Assembly: GCA_944324475.1 (NCBI GenBank)
Contig: CALUWK010000003.1
Span: forward strand, 1-64,000
Direction of reading: 5' to 3'
Source of the DNA: Candidatus Gastranaerophilales bacterium
GTDB lineage: Bacteria; Cyanobacteriota; Vampirovibrionia; Gastranaerophilales; Gastranaerophilaceae
DNA length: 64,000 nucleotides
Each line of letters opens with the position of its first letter. Position 1 is the stretch's first letter. Below are positions 1-7,751 of the stretch, one piece after another. The position numbers and the translations under genes were made by a program. The notes under the pieces were generated by a model that searched no databases, was not told where the DNA came from, and was given only the letters and a program-made list of their open reading frames with translations.

Positions 1-467
1 AAGAAGCATTATATTTAACTAAATTTGCTAAAAAAGTTTATATAATTCATAGGCGAGATAAATTTAGGGCTGATGAAATTGTACAAAAAAGAGTTCTGGA
101 AAATGATAAAATAGAGTTGCTTTTAGATTTTGTTCCTGTTGAAATTTTTGCAAAAGATAAGGTGGAGAAAATTAAATTACAAAATGTTAAAACTCATAAA
201 ATAAAAGAATTTAAAGTAGATGGAGTTTTTCCTTATATTGGATTGGAACCTAATATAGAGCTTTTTTCAGGGCAGATTGAGGAAGATAAAAATGGTTTTA
301 TTATAACTGATAGTGCCATGAGAACTAATATAGAGGGGGTTTATGCTATCGGGGATGTAAGAAATACTCCTTTGAGACAAGTAATAACTGCTGTTTCTGA
401 TGGTGCTATTGCAGGGGTTGAAGTTAGCAAATATTTAATGGAAGCAAGAGAAAAAGTGAGGAATTAA
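1..467 (+). CDS. trxB: Thioredoxin reductase, C-terminal part (5' end outside window)
   Basis: The reading frame is open from base 3 to the TAA at 465-467, so this is the end of a gene that begins before the window. It encodes part of the NADPH-binding domain, with the HRRDKFRA segment that holds the NADP phosphate-binding arginines, and then the FAD-domain signature GVYAIGDVRNTPLRQV near the end. These are hallmarks of bacterial thioredoxin reductase, the cytoplasmic flavoenzyme that reduces thioredoxin with NADPH. The redox CxxC lies upstream and is not visible. The next gene starts 7 nt after the stop, suggesting co-transcription. Confidence 0.93.
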   Translation, partial: EALYLTKFAKKVYIIHRRDKFRADEIVQKRVLENDKIELLLDFVPVEIFAKDKVEKIKLQNVKTHKIKEFKVDGVFPYIGLEPNIELFSGQIEEDKNGFIITDSAMRTNIEGVYAIGDVRNTPLRQVITAVSDGAIAGVEVSKYLMEAREKVRN

Positions 468-473
468 TAGAAA

Positions 474-1442
474 ATGAAAGCACTTGTTTATGATGAGAAA
501 TTAAAATTAGTTGAAGATTATGAAAAACCCACCCCTGCTTGTGGCGAGGTTTTGATTAAGACATTGATGGCAGGTATATGTAACACTGACTATGAAATTA
601 CAAAAGGTTATATGGGTTATAAGGGAGTTTTGGGGCATGAATTTGTTGGAATTGTTGTCGGGGTGGGAGATAAAGTACCCAAAGATATAATGGGTAAAAG
701 AGTTGTCGGTGAAATAAATTGTGCTTGTGAAAATTGCTCTTGGTGTTATAAGGATTTGCAAAGACATTGTCCAAACCGTTCAACTTTAGGTATTTATAAA
801 AAAGATGGGTGTTTTAGTGAATATTTTACCTTACCGTATAAAAATGTTTTTGAAATTTCGGATAATATTGATGATATAACAGCAACTTTTACTGAACCTC
901 TTGCAGCCGCTTATGAGATACTTGAGCAAGTTCATATAAAGCCTGATTCAAAGGTTGCTGTTCTTGGAGATGGCAAATTAGGACTTTGCATTTCTCTTGT
1001 ATTCAGGGCATTAAATATAGATTTTGTTCATATAGGTAAGCATGAAAATAAGCTTAGAATTTCAAGAGATATAGGTGCTAAGACCATGCTTTTATCAGAG
1101 TTGACAGAAAAACATATAAAATCTTTTGATGTTGTGGTTGAAGCAACAGGTTCAATAGGCGGGTTTGAGACAAGTGCTTCTCTTGTTAAGCCAAGGGGGA
1201 TTTTAGTTTTAAAAAGTACAATTACAGCTAAGGAAGGCTTGAATTTAGCTTCTATTGTTGTAGATGAGATTACAATAGTGGGTTCTCGTTGTGGTCAATT
1301 TGCACCTATTTTAAGGCTGCTAGAAGATAAAAAAATTGATGTTAAACCTTTGGTTGAGAAAGTTTATAATGTAGAAAATTTTGTGGAGGCATTTGATAAA
1401 AATTCAAAAAAAGGTACTTTAAAAGTTTTAGTAAAATTTTAG
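474..1442 (+). CDS. Zinc-dependent MDR-family alcohol/polyol dehydrogenase
   Basis: A 322-residue medium-chain dehydrogenase/reductase. Visible features are the catalytic zinc cysteine in GICNTDYE, the GHEF histidine-glutamate pair, the four-cysteine structural zinc loop (CACENCSWCYKDLQRHC), and a Rossmann segment VAVLGDGKLGL for NAD(P)H. The substrate cannot be told from sequence; sorbitol/threonine-dehydrogenase-like enzymes are the nearest general class. It is slightly shorter than typical (about 340-350 residues). It follows trxB closely and its stop codon is only about 20 nt before the RNase P RNA; the likely rnpB promoter overlaps its end. Confidence 0.88.
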   Translation: MKALVYDEKLKLVEDYEKPTPACGEVLIKTLMAGICNTDYEITKGYMGYKGVLGHEFVGIVVGVGDKVPKDIMGKRVVGEINCACENCSWCYKDLQRHCPNRSTLGIYKKDGCFSEYFTLPYKNVFEISDNIDDITATFTEPLAAAYEILEQVHIKPDSKVAVLGDGKLGLCISLVFRALNIDFVHIGKHENKLRISRDIGAKTMLLSELTEKHIKSFDVVVEATGSIGGFETSASLVKPRGILVLKSTITAKEGLNLASIVVDEITIVGSRCGQFAPILRLLEDKKIDVKPLVEKVYNVENFVEAFDKNSKKGTLKVLVKF

Positions 1443-1445
1443 TTG

Positions 1446-1454
1446 TGGTAAAAT
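1446..1454 (+). promoter_or_regulatory. Extended -10 promoter for rnpB
   Basis: TGGTAAAAT matches an extended -10 element (TGn followed by TAAAAT). The expected start of transcription, about 7 nt downstream, falls at about 1461, the first base of RNase P helix P1. No good -35 is visible, as is usual for extended -10 promoters. It sits just after the stop codon of the upstream dehydrogenase gene. Confidence 0.5.
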
Positions 1455-1461
1455 AATTAAA

Positions 1462-1953
1462 AAAGTCGGCTGATAATTGCGCAACCCGAGCCGAGCGAAA
1501 CGCAGTGCGACTGCACACGTTGAGCGAAGGCGAGGGCAAAGGTGTGTGAAGGGCGTGACGGTGAAGCGGGAGCTTCAGCGAACAGCCCGCAACCGTACCC
1601 GAGTCGAGCCGAGCGAAACGCAGTGCGACTGCACACGTTGAGCGAGAGCGAGGGCAGAGGTTGTGAGGAAAGTCCGGACAGTCAAAATAGCAAGCTTGCT
1701 TGGGAAATCCAAGTGCCCGTGAGGGTGAGGAAAGTGCCACAGAAAATATGTTACAGTAATACTGTACAAGTGCAACGGCGGAGTAAAAGCCCACCGCTGG
1801 TGTCGTGAGGCATCAGGCAAGGTAAACCCCGGCTGACTGCAAGTTTGATTTTGCAATAAGGTGCTATTTCCGTTTTGTTTTACAAATATTGCAAGAAAAA
1901 ACGCATAAGACAGATAATTATCTCATTACAGAATCCGGCTTATACCCGACTTT
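1462..1953 (+). ncRNA. rnpB: RNase P RNA (type A-like) with expanded 5' arm
   Basis: Catalytic RNA of RNase P, which matures the 5' ends of tRNAs. Helix P1 is formed by AAAGTCGG at 1462-1469 and CCGACTTT at 1946-1953. The universally conserved core GAGGAAAGTCCGG lies at about 1665-1677, with AAAGTGCCACAGAAA further on and the closing ACAGAATCCGGCTTAT at 1928-1943. The mature RNA would be about 490 nt, well over the common 350-400. The excess lies between P1 and the GAGGAAAG core: about 195 nt, against about 50 in E. coli. That stretch is GC-rich and contains a 41-nt perfect direct repeat. Short open frames overlapping it are not real genes. Confidence 0.93.
1487..1645 (+). repeat. Duplicated 41-nt element inside the rnpB 5' arm
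   Basis: Bases 1487-1527 and 1605-1645 are identical over 41 nt, offset 118 nt. Similarity continues imperfectly for about 20 nt more, up to the edge of the GAGGAAAG core. Each copy contains a small hairpin, GCAGT-GCG-ACTGC (1502-1514 and 1620-1632). Between the copies is a GAAGC-GGGA-GCTTC hairpin (1563-1576) with a GNRA-type loop. The segment is much richer in GC than the surrounding genome. Confidence 0.9.
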
Positions 1954-1977
1954 CTGCCTCTTTGGAGGCAGTTTTTT
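1954..1977 (+). terminator. Intrinsic terminator of rnpB
   Basis: Seven-pair stem CTGCCTC/GAGGCAG (1954-1960 with 1965-1971), TTTG loop, then six T. It directly abuts the 3' strand of helix P1. Confidence 0.9.
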
Positions 1978-1986
1978 ATATAATAA

Positions 1987-2020
1987 AATCCTAAAACTTT
2001 TATTAGTTTTAGGATTTTTT
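1987..2020. terminator. Bidirectional terminator between rnpB and the surface-protein gene
   Basis: A 12-bp perfect stem, AATCCTAAAACT (1987-1998) with AGTTTTAGGATT (2005-2016). It has a T run on the plus side and TTTTATTA on the minus side. It can end both rnpB read-through and the convergent gene at 2041-4395. Confidence 0.75.
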
Positions 2021-2040
2021 GTTTTATTTTTTGTATTTAA

Positions 2041-4395
2041 TTAAAAATACATAAAATCTTTATCTTTTCTTTTAAAATGACTTATCATAGGTAACCCCAT
2101 AACTAATTGTAAAAATGTTCTTTTTTGTTTTTCGGTTTTATCTTGATTTCTATAGACCATATCATTTAGGTATAATTCATCTGAGTCTGATGATATTGAA
2201 CTTTGAAAATCAACACCGCTGTCACCACTGTTGTTATCATTATCACTTGATGAGTCATCGGTACCTGTGTCTGGACATTTTGTTGGGTTTGGTTTTGGGG
2301 TATTAATGACTGGGCTATCTTCAAAATCTGCCCCGCTGTCACCACTGTTGTTATCATTATCATCTGATGAGCCATCTGTGTCTATGTCAGGACAGTAGGT
2401 TGAAGTTGGTCTTTCAGTCGGTTTAGTTGTCGGTTTAGCCGTTGGTTTAGCTGTCGGTTTAGCCGTTGGTTCAGCCGTAGGTCTTTCAGTCGGTTTAGCC
2501 GTTGGTTTAGCTGTCGGTTTAGCTGTCGGTTTAGCCGTTGGTTTTTCTCCCGGAGGAGTTGCAACTGGTGGGTCTGTTAAAATAGGCGTATCAGTTGGAG
2601 TTATGGGTGGAAGTGTATAATTCGGAGTTGGTTCAGCTGTAGGCTTAGCCGTTGGTTTAGCTGTAGGCTTAGCCGTTGGTTTAGCTGTAGGCTTAGCCGT
2701 TGGTTTAGCTGTTGGTTTAGCTGTTGGTTTAGCTGTTGGCCTTTCAGTTGGTTCAGCTGTAGGCTTAGCCGTTGGTTTAGCTGTAGGCTTAGCTGTTGGT
2801 CTTTCAGTTGGCATTGGAGTTGGTTCAGCTGTAGGAATTGAAGTTGGTTTAGCTGTTGGTCTTTCAGTTGGCATTGGAGTTGGTTCAGCTGTAGGAATTG
2901 AAGTTGGTTTAGCTGTAGGAATTGAAGTTGGTTTAGCTGTTGGTTTTGGAGTTGAAGATTCATAAACTATTGAAGTTGGTTCATAGTCAATATGAGCATA
3001 TGCTATAGGTTGTAGGTTGATTTTTGCGTTTTCGCCATCAAGTAAACTGTATCCTAGAGGAGTTTGTAAATCTTGTTCATTTATGACTCTATCACCATAA
3101 ATATTTATTAATTCGTTATTATTATCTATAATTTGTCTGTATGATGAAGTTAATAATGCGCCGTATTTTTCAGGGTTTTTGTAATACATTTCTTTTAGAC
3201 TTTCATCATCTGTTAAGCCGTACAAATCCAGTATATCAAGAGGAGTTGTTTCAATGCCGTTTAAATCTTCAAGATTAGCAACTGTTCTATCGGATGTAAT
3301 ATAGCTTATTGCAGGAGCTTCATCTCTTTCGGTTCTTAAAAATGTATCAATGTTAAAGTTATTTTTTTGACTATCCTTTATTATTACACTTACAGGAACT
3401 TTAGGACATACTATTTCAAGTTTATTATTATATTTTACGTAGTTCATAAGAGCATCTTTGTGGTTAGCTTCGCTTGCATATTTAAATATGTCTTCGTTTT
3501 GTTTTTCCGCACCTATTGCATGCCAAATAGCGTCTCCAGCATAACATTCCATGGTATCAAAACCGTAAGTTTCCGAAAGTTTACTGTTAACAAGTTCAAT
3601 TAAAGTGTTGTTATTCATTGCTTCATTTAATTCTTCTTGCGAGAAGTATATCCTAGTTTCGCCAAATTGATCTGCCTCTTTTGGTAAAAGTTCTATATTT
3701 GAAATCATTATAGAATTGTAATCTTTGGTAGTTTCTTCCGTAAGATTGAATTCAGGAACAAGAATTGCTGTTTTTTCGCCTTCGGTTGTGTAGTCTGTTG
3801 CACGTATTAATTCAGGGTCAATATTTGACATATCACCTTGGGTAAAATCGACTTGACCATCAGTAACTTTTTCTGCCATCCATGGGTTAGCTATGACTCT
3901 TGCTAGTGCAGCTTGATTTTTGTAGTATTCATCATCTGTTTCGTTTGGATATAATGCCGAGGTTAATTCATCCATGTCTGAAAAATCATTCCCTGTTTCA
4001 ATGTTTTGGGTGATATATGCTAAAGATGTAACAGGTTTGAAATTTTTTGCATCCCAGTTTCCTGTTAAATCAAAGGTTAATGATGGTGCATCTAATGTTT
4101 GTGCAAGTTGAAATCTGTTATCATCTTCAATTTCTATAATTTCTGTTGGAGTTAAATTAGAATAATCATCGATTCTTTTTTCAAATGATGATGCAGATGC
4201 TTTAGCAGGACTTAAAAGAGAAGCTAATAAAAGTGCTCCTGAAGCTAGGTATGCCATTATTTTATTTCTGTTTTCGTCATCTTCTCTTTTCCCTTTGAAA
4301 TTAATAGGATTTAGATTGTAGTTGTTTATTGTTCTATTTACGTTGTAGTTTCTGGGTTGATTTGATCGGATAGATGGAATTTTAGTTACATTCAT
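2041..4395 (-). CDS. Large Pro/Thr-repeat surface-type protein of unknown function
   Basis: 784 residues; I do not recognise a family. Order: a polar 45-residue leader holding an INFKGK motif (31-36); a hydrophobic segment AYLASGALLLASLLSPAKASA (about 48-68) that looks like a late signal peptide or anchor; an unknown globular region (about 70-470); a long Pro/Thr stalk made of PTAKPT, PTAEPT and PTERPT units (about 475-665); two copies of an acidic CPDxxTD...DNDNNSGDSG module; and a basic tail with a short hydrophobic stretch. The Pro/Thr stalk resembles extended linkers of bacterial surface proteins. The acidic modules resemble calcium-binding loops (inference). The start is backed by AGGAG 8 nt upstream. 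It is a single gene closed by a bidirectional terminator. Confidence 0.8.
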   Translation of the reverse strand: MNVTKIPSIRSNQPRNYNVNRTINNYNLNPINFKGKREDDENRNKIMAYLASGALLLASLLSPAKASASSFEKRIDDYSNLTPTEIIEIEDDNRFQLAQTLDAPSLTFDLTGNWDAKNFKPVTSLAYITQNIETGNDFSDMDELTSALYPNETDDEYYKNQAALARVIANPWMAEKVTDGQVDFTQGDMSNIDPELIRATDYTTEGEKTAILVPEFNLTEETTKDYNSIMISNIELLPKEADQFGETRIYFSQEELNEAMNNNTLIELVNSKLSETYGFDTMECYAGDAIWHAIGAEKQNEDIFKYASEANHKDALMNYVKYNNKLEIVCPKVPVSVIIKDSQKNNFNIDTFLRTERDEAPAISYITSDRTVANLEDLNGIETTPLDILDLYGLTDDESLKEMYYKNPEKYGALLTSSYRQIIDNNNELINIYGDRVINEQDLQTPLGYSLLDGENAKINLQPIAYAHIDYEPTSIVYESSTPKPTAKPTSIPTAKPTSIPTAEPTPMPTERPTAKPTSIPTAEPTPMPTERPTAKPTAKPTAKPTAEPTERPTAKPTAKPTAKPTAKPTAKPTAKPTAKPTAKPTAEPTPNYTLPPITPTDTPILTDPPVATPPGEKPTAKPTAKPTAKPTAKPTERPTAEPTAKPTAKPTAKPTTKPTERPTSTYCPDIDTDGSSDDNDNNSGDSGADFEDSPVINTPKPNPTKCPDTGTDDSSSDNDNNSGDSGVDFQSSISSDSDELYLNDMVYRNQDKTEKQKRTFLQLVMGLPMISHFKRKDKDFMYF
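2398..2950 (-). repeat. Coding tandem repeats (Pro-Thr stalk)
   Basis: Short 12-base units (complement of ggtttagctgtt and ggcttagccgtt variants) repeat dozens of times. They are interrupted at about 2546-2620 by a non-repetitive stretch. Synonymous third-base changes between units show selection on the protein repeat PTxKPT rather than very recent expansion. Larger blocks (SIPTAEPTPMPTERPTAKPT) are themselves duplicated at about 2790-2910. Confidence 0.9.
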
Positions 4396-4580
4396 GATAA
4401 AGACTCCTATATCTATGTATTTGACAATAATAAAAATACTAAAAATAATAATTGTTGCTTCAAAAATAATATATTATAATTTTTTTACATTTCTTAATAA
4501 AAATTACTGTGAGTTTCCTAATTATATATGTTAAAAATTATTTTTCAAGTTTTGTTTTAGTTTTATTATGTTGGTTTTTT

Positions 4581-4606
4581 AAATAAAAAATCGCCACCAA
4601 GGCGAT
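4581..4606 (-). terminator. Intrinsic terminator of tRNA-Gly
   Basis: Read on the minus strand: ATCGCC-TTGGT-GGCGAT hairpin (4590-4606) followed by TTTTTTATTT, placed directly after the encoded CCA end of the tRNA. Confidence 0.8.
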
Positions 4607-4608
4607 AA

Positions 4609-4684
4609 TGGAGCGGAAGACGAGGCTCGAACTCGCAACATCCTGCTTGGAAGGCAGGTACTCTACCAATTGAGTTACTTCCGC
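4609..4684 (-). tRNA. tRNA-Gly(UCC)
   Basis: The cloverleaf folds with acceptor GCGGAAG/CTTCCGC, T arm GCGAG-TTCGAGC-CTCGT, and anticodon stem CCTGC/GCAGG around CTTCCAA, giving anticodon TCC (Gly, GGA/GGG codons). The 3' CCA is encoded in the gene, unlike the other five tRNAs in this window. Confidence 0.95.
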
Positions 4685-4744
4685 GACTATAATAATGTCT
4701 TCTTTTTTATATTTAATTATAAACAAAAAATATTTGCAATGTTT

Positions 4745-5923
4745 TTATAAAATTTTATCCAATCGTTCCATTGCTTCTTTTGTGTTTTCATTTGTATTGA
4801 ATGAAGTTAATCTAAAAAAGCCTTCTCCGTTTTTGCCAAATCCTGCTCCGGGAGTCCCCACAATAGCTGCTTTTTCAAGAAGAAAATCAAAAAAATCCCA
4901 ACTTGTCATGTTACTTGGACATTTTAACCAAATATAAGGTGAGTGTATTCCGCCTGTAAACCAAATATTGTGTTTTTTTAGCGTCTCAGCGATAATATTT
5001 GCATTTTTTTTGTAGTAATTAATATTTTCTGATATTTCTTTTTGTCCTTGTTCACTAAAAACTGCCTCAGCTCCTCTTTGAATAATGTATGGTACACCGT
5101 TAAATTTTGTTGTTTGCCGCCGAAGCCACATTTTATTAAGGCTCATTTCGTCAAAAATTAAATCTTCTTTTACTATCGTATATCCGCAGCGAGTACCAGT
5201 GAAGCCTGCTGTTTTAGATAATGAACAAAATTCAATCGCACAAGTTTCAGCTCCTTCAATTTCAAAAATGCTTTTCGGCAAATTTACGTCAGATATAAAA
5301 CATTCATAAGCAGCATCAAATAATATTAGCGCATTATTTTGTTTCGCCCATTTTACCCATTTTTCAAGTTGAGATTTATCGTAAACTGCTCCTGTAGGGT
5401 TATTTGGAGAACATAAATAGACAATATCCGCTTTAATATCATCTTTTGGCATTGGCAGAAAATTATTTTCTTGATTAGCTTCTAAAAAGATTATTTTTCT
5501 ATTCTGCATAATGTTTGTGTCAACATAAACCGGATAAACAGGGTCTGGAATTAAAACAGTATTTTCTTTTGAAAATAAGTCCAAGATATTACCTAAATCA
5601 GATTTGGCACCATCTGAAATAAAAATTTCATCGAGTTTTAAATTTATGTTTCTTTTTTTATAATATTTTAGGATTTTTTCCTTTAGAAAATCGTACCCTT
5701 GTTCGGGGCCGTATCCTCTAAATCCATCTTGTGTACCCATTTCAAGTACTGCCTTTTGCATAGCTTCAACTACACTTTTGCACAATGGTCTTGTAACATC
5801 TCCTATGCCTAATTTTATAACCTTTTTATCGGGGTTATTTTTTGTATATTCATTAACTTTTTTTGCGATTGTTGAAAAAAGATAACTTTCGTTAAGTTTT
5901 TTGTAATTTTGATTTGTTTTCAT
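4745..5923 (-). CDS. dapL: LL-diaminopimelate aminotransferase
   Basis: A 392-residue PLP-dependent class I/II aminotransferase. It makes LL-diaminopimelate directly from tetrahydrodipicolinate and glutamate, for lysine and peptidoglycan synthesis. Family marks are the LGIGDVTRPL start region, DGFRGYGPEQGYDFLK, FISDGAKSDLGN, DPVYPVYVDTN, CSPNNPTGAVY, and the PLP lysine K237 in CSLSKTAGFTGTRCGY. This route is characteristic of cyanobacteria, plants, chlamydiae and some anaerobes, and supports a cyanobacteria-related host. Length fits the family (about 400). It lies upstream of tRNA-Gly on the same strand. Confidence 0.95.
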   Translation of the reverse strand: MKTNQNYKKLNESYLFSTIAKKVNEYTKNNPDKKVIKLGIGDVTRPLCKSVVEAMQKAVLEMGTQDGFRGYGPEQGYDFLKEKILKYYKKRNINLKLDEIFISDGAKSDLGNILDLFSKENTVLIPDPVYPVYVDTNIMQNRKIIFLEANQENNFLPMPKDDIKADIVYLCSPNNPTGAVYDKSQLEKWVKWAKQNNALILFDAAYECFISDVNLPKSIFEIEGAETCAIEFCSLSKTAGFTGTRCGYTIVKEDLIFDEMSLNKMWLRRQTTKFNGVPYIIQRGAEAVFSEQGQKEISENINYYKKNANIIAETLKKHNIWFTGGIHSPYIWLKCPSNMTSWDFFDFLLEKAAIVGTPGAGFGKNGEGFFRLTSFNTNENTKEAMERLDKIL

Positions 5924-5990
5924 TTTACCCCCGCTTTCATTATTGGAATTATACTTTTTTTAAAAGTATTTTGCAAGAGAAGATAAAATG

Positions 5991-7595
5991 TTAGTTCATT
6001 TCGGCTGTTAAAGTTATGTTAATAGGTTTCGATATAATACCATGGCTTGGAGGTTTCATGTATGTTAAAGTATCTGTTATGACCTTTTTAACTGAAGCAT
6101 CAATAAGTTCTGAGCCTGATGAAGTTGTTATTTTTATAGAATCTATTTCTCCGTTAGATGCTATTTTTATGTCTGTTTTTACGGTTTTATTAATAGGAAT
6201 ATCATTTACCAGTAAAAGTTCATTTTGAAGGTTTAATTTTATATTTTTGCCTGTAAGTTGGAGATATTTTTTATAAGAATCTTTTTTTGTTATGCTTTCT
6301 GGTGCTTCCCAAGCTATTCTTGTTATTGTTGGAGCATAAGCTGGTTGAGATGGTTTTGGTTGTTGTATTGTAAAATTTTCCAAGTTTTCTTCTTTAGGGA
6401 TTAATTTTGCTTCGCCTGTCGGATAATTATAGTTTTCGGGATAGTTTTCGTCCAAATCTTCAAATGGTTCTTCAAAAGAAGCCATTTCTTTGTTTTCTTC
6501 AATTATTTCGGATGTCCCTTTCATGGAGATTAAGGCAAAACTTCCTAAAATAAAGAAAATTATTATGGTGATCATGATTGTGCGTTTGTTTTTTGCATTG
6601 ACTATTGTTTTAATTGGTGGAAGTTCAACTTTTGGAATTTCGTCAAAAATTGCATCAATTACTTTTTTGCTTGTTTGTTTTTTGTCATTTTTATCTAATA
6701 AATCAAACATTTGAACAGTTTTTGCATCATCATTTTTGATGTTGTCAGTTTTGTATGTAGGCTGAATATTTATAAAATTTTTGGATTGATTTTCTTGTTG
6801 TTCTTCAATAATAACGTTGTTTAATCCTTCTTCAAAAGTGGTTGAATTATTTTGTATTTCAAGAGAGGACGTTATTGCCATAGCAGGAATTTTTGATTCG
6901 TTTTTTCTTAATAAATTGGGGTAGAATCTTATATTGTTTGCAAGTTTTTCAAATTCAACGGCGTCAATAAAGCGAGCTCTACATGAATCGCAGTTCATTA
7001 AGTGTTGAATAAGTTGCCTTTTGTATACTGATGATAAGTCATTGTCTATGAATTTTAAAAATAAACCCATGCAGTCGATGTGTTTGCCGAGTAATGTTTT
7101 GCTCGCAATAGAATGTTTGGTGAGTGTTGCAAATTTTTTTATGTCAAAAATCATATCTAAAGTAGGATAGTAAAATTTTGAATCATGTGAACAAGAGGGA
7201 ATGTTTTTAGCATCAATGAAACCAATCATTTTAGCTTCTTTTATTTTAGCTCCTATTTGAACAATGAAATAAAAATTAGGCATTATATCCATGTCGATGT
7301 GAATTTTTGGAATTTTAATTGTTTTTTCTTTGTAGAGAGTAATTACATCAATTCGCCAATTACCGTAGTATATATCGCTAAGTTTAAATTCTTCAAATAA
7401 AAGAGGTATTTTATAAACGCTTCTTCTTGTATCAATTCTGAATTTTCTAGCATGCAAGTAGTTTATTGCACAAGAAATTCCAAGCATTTCTATCATGCCT
7501 CGTTTTCTGATTTGAGGGGTTGATAGCCCGCTTGCTAAAAGCTTAGCGCTGTGAGCTTGTTCATCGTTTATTTCAATAATATCTACGTTTAGCAT
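5991..7595 (-). CDS. Membrane protein with anti-sigma-type zinc finger and TonB C-terminal domain
   Basis: 534 residues with an unusual order of parts. The N-terminal about 180 residues recall the cyanobacterial DUF1822 family in pattern (for example YFIVQIGAKIKEAKMIGFID), a tentative match. Next is an HxxxCxxC zinc motif (H198, C202, C205 in HLMNCDSCRARF) as in anti-sigma ZAS/zf-HC2 domains, a polar linker, and one membrane segment (about 337-356, IMITIIIFFILGSFALIS). After a proline-rich stretch comes a C-terminal fold (about 440-534) with the TonB/TolA pattern (INKTVKTDIKIASNGEIDSI). Topology would put the zinc finger in the cytoplasm and the TonB-like end in the periplasm. No sigma factor is adjacent. 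The function is not known. Confidence 0.75.
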   Translation of the reverse strand: MLNVDIIEINDEQAHSAKLLASGLSTPQIRKRGMIEMLGISCAINYLHARKFRIDTRRSVYKIPLLFEEFKLSDIYYGNWRIDVITLYKEKTIKIPKIHIDMDIMPNFYFIVQIGAKIKEAKMIGFIDAKNIPSCSHDSKFYYPTLDMIFDIKKFATLTKHSIASKTLLGKHIDCMGLFLKFIDNDLSSVYKRQLIQHLMNCDSCRARFIDAVEFEKLANNIRFYPNLLRKNESKIPAMAITSSLEIQNNSTTFEEGLNNVIIEEQQENQSKNFINIQPTYKTDNIKNDDAKTVQMFDLLDKNDKKQTSKKVIDAIFDEIPKVELPPIKTIVNAKNKRTIMITIIIFFILGSFALISMKGTSEIIEENKEMASFEEPFEDLDENYPENYNYPTGEAKLIPKEENLENFTIQQPKPSQPAYAPTITRIAWEAPESITKKDSYKKYLQLTGKNIKLNLQNELLLVNDIPINKTVKTDIKIASNGEIDSIKITTSSGSELIDASVKKVITDTLTYMKPPSHGIISKPINITLTAEMN

Positions 7596-7751
7596 TTATC
7601 TTAAAAACCAATAACTCTTTATTTATAATTTGACACACATAAAAATAATTTTCAAAAAAAATAAGTTATTTTCTATAATTATGTTGCATTTTCTTAATAA
7701 AACATAACAAATTTATACTATGTTTTATTTTTTATACTACAATTCTTAATT

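Noticed and set aside
1342-1856. Open frames of 88-150 codons on both strands over the rnpB region
   Set aside because: They fall inside the RNase P RNA and its GC-rich arm; the RNA core sequences and P1 pairing explain the region.
2398-2950. Dense short direct repeats that could be taken for a CRISPR or satellite array
   Set aside because: The units are 12 bases, keep one reading frame and translate into Pro-Thr-x-Lys stalk repeats of the 784-residue protein; there are no unique spacers.
2382-2963. Leu/Gln/Asn-rich open frames on the same strand over the repeat region
   Set aside because: They are out-of-frame readings of the same repeat and have no ribosome site.
7596-7751. T-box or other riboswitch before glyS
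   Set aside because: The 156-bp gap is almost pure A/T without a specifier stem or T-box motif; only weak -10-like sequences are visible.
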